Shown here piece after piece: positions 47,600-48,492 of a stretch of 48,492 bases of DNA. The stretch covers positions 1-48,492 of the forward strand of contig NW_022204940.1 in assembly GCF_008831285.2 (NCBI RefSeq), read 5' to 3'. A program made the position numbers and the translations under genes. Source of the stretch: Nymphaea colorata. Lineage: Eukaryota; Streptophyta; Magnoliopsida; Nymphaeales; Nymphaeaceae. Numbering within the stretch: position 1 is the first letter of the stretch; each line of letters opens with the position of its first letter. Below the pieces are notes generated by a model that was not told the DNA's origin, made no database searches, and saw only the letters and a program-made list of their open reading frames with translations.

Positions 47600-48492
47600 A
47601 AATCATTCAATGTGAATGCATCAACAAGTTAACCACATTCAATTAAATATGTGTGATCAAATGAATGATTAAATCTCTCGGCATTGATACGAACTTATGA
47701 TTTAAATCTCTTAGATCAATCATTAGATATATAACTACATGTTCAACTCATTTGATTAACTGCAAGGGATCAAACTAGTGTGCAGATCCCATTTGTATCC
47801 ACGTGAACTTGTAGATGGCAATCATTTAAACCATTCATTATAGATGCAATAACAAGTGGAACACATCATATTTAGTGTGATTGAGCAAATGATAACCTGA
47901 ATCTCATTCAATTTCATTTAAACATGTGATTTCAATCTACTAAATCATTTAATATGTATTAAAAAAAATGTTATACACATTTAATTTAATATGTGTGATC
48001 AAATCAAGCACTTAAATCCGACTCGTATTGAGGGAACTATGCGATTTCAATCCCTTAAATCGTTCGTCATAGATGTAACATGAAGTTAAACTCATTAGAT
48101 TGGATACAAGGGATCGAACAAAAGCATTGGTCCACTTTGTATCCATATAAACTAGTGATTTTAGTCTTTTAAACCATTCATTGCAGACTTTATAACAAAC
48201 GAAACATATTAGATTAACCACAAGAGATCATATGAATGAGTTGAATGTCATTCATTTTCATACAAACTTGTGATTCAGTGAATGCATCAACAAGTTAACC
48301 ACATTCAATTAAATATGTGTGATCAAATGAATGAATTAAATCTCTCGGGCATTGATACGAACTTATGATTTAAATCTCTTAGATCAATCATTAGATATAT
48401 AACTACATGTTCAACTCATTTGATTAACTGCAAGGGATCAAACTAGTGTGCAGATCCCATTTGTATCCACGTAAACTTGTGATTGCAATCAT
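47600..48492 (+). repeat. Hexamer run IX, continues beyond window
   Basis: One unit starts at 47600. The next starts at about 48276 after a small deletion across the monomer 6/1 boundary (GTGATTCAGTGAATGCATC). The window ends within its second monomer, so the array continues. Confidence 0.92.

Larger units (their letters stand above)
16429..48492. repeat. Satellite array of ~114-115 bp monomers with higher-order structure
   Basis: Tandem array covering two thirds of the window and running off its right end. The basic monomer is 114-115 bp. Monomers mostly start AAATCATTCA and end with GATTTCAATC followed by a pyrimidine-rich tetramer. Neighbouring monomers are strongly diverged, but every sixth is nearly identical, giving a 687-bp unit in the homogeneous runs. 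Runs of this unit alternate with cassettes of other monomer types that contain an inverted segment. No transposon insertion is seen in 32 kb. Length and regularity fit a centromeric, pericentromeric or heterochromatic knob satellite. Location cannot be told from sequence alone. Confidence 0.96.
36580..48492. repeat. 22-monomer (~2.52 kb) higher-order repeat region
   Basis: Inverted-arm starts lie at 36580, 39099, 41620, 44147 and 46668, spacings 2519, 2521, 2527 and 2521 bp. That equals one cassette plus two full 687-bp hexamers plus the shared partial unit, or 22 monomer lengths of ~114.5. Earlier spacings are 3182 (26971 to 30153), 4587 and 1836, so the period becomes regular only here. Confidence 0.93.

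Noticed and set aside
18243-48221. About 25 near-identical minus-strand 69-residue open frames, one per hexamer unit
   Set aside because: They lie at the same phase of the 687-bp unit, cover monomer 5 with parts of monomers 4 and 6, and several units lack them through random changes. There is no promoter or domain. Their similarity follows from satellite homogenisation, not selection on protein.
17145-48492. CRISPR-like array
   Set aside because: Periodicity is that of a eukaryotic tandem satellite. The repeats are contiguous 114-115-bp monomers without unique spacers, and there are plant retrotransposons alongside.
16429-48492. Telomeric or rDNA-related repeat
   Set aside because: No TTTAGGG/CCCTAAA runs and no rRNA-like conserved stretch were seen. 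The monomer is AT-rich and unrelated.

Overview
The window looks like nuclear DNA from a plant, most likely an angiosperm. It holds Ty1/copia LTR retrotransposons whose primer-binding sites match the 3' end of plant initiator tRNA-Met (TGGTATCAGAGC), followed by a long AT-rich satellite array. No intact host gene, tRNA, rRNA or bacterial-type feature is visible. I cannot name the species.

Region 1 (1-14901) is a three-level nest of dead copia elements. Element A (+ strand, 5' LTR outside the window) occupies 1-2857 and 12938-14901. Element B (- strand, 2858-12932, 5-bp target duplication AGCTC) jumped into A just before A's reverse-transcriptase domain. Element C (+ strand, 4537-9649, close relative of A, imperfect target duplication CCAGC/CCAAC) then jumped into B's reverse transcriptase. 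The nesting fixes the insertion order as A, then B, then C. All three carry stop codons and frameshifts in gag and pol, although most catalytic signatures (protease DSG, integrase DDE, reverse transcriptase YVDD) can still be read.

Region 2 (14902-16428) is AT-rich spacer with TA/TG/TC microsatellites and no convincing gene.

Region 3 (16429-48492, continuing past the window) is a satellite array of one ~114-115 bp monomer family. Six divergent monomers (115+114+115+114+114+115) make a 687-bp unit. About 32 complete units are present: 14 head-to-tail in 17145-26973, the rest in shorter runs. The runs are separated by eight ~0.93-kb cassettes built from other monomer types. Each cassette begins with a ~300-bp inverted segment that pairs with a ~300-bp forward segment ~470 bp further on, giving a large interrupted palindrome. 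From 36580 onward, cassette plus two hexamers repeats every 2519-2527 bp, a 22-monomer higher-order repeat. A truncated ninth cassette forms the left edge of the array. Most monomer junctions carry a short dyad (TGATTT, 9 bp, AAATCA) that could be a protein site.

Functionally, nothing here encodes a working protein as far as can be seen. The interest lies in the satellite architecture (possibly centromeric, pericentromeric or knob-like) and in the record of nested transposition at its border. The 69-residue minus-strand reading frames repeated every 687 bp are by-products of array homogenisation, not genes.
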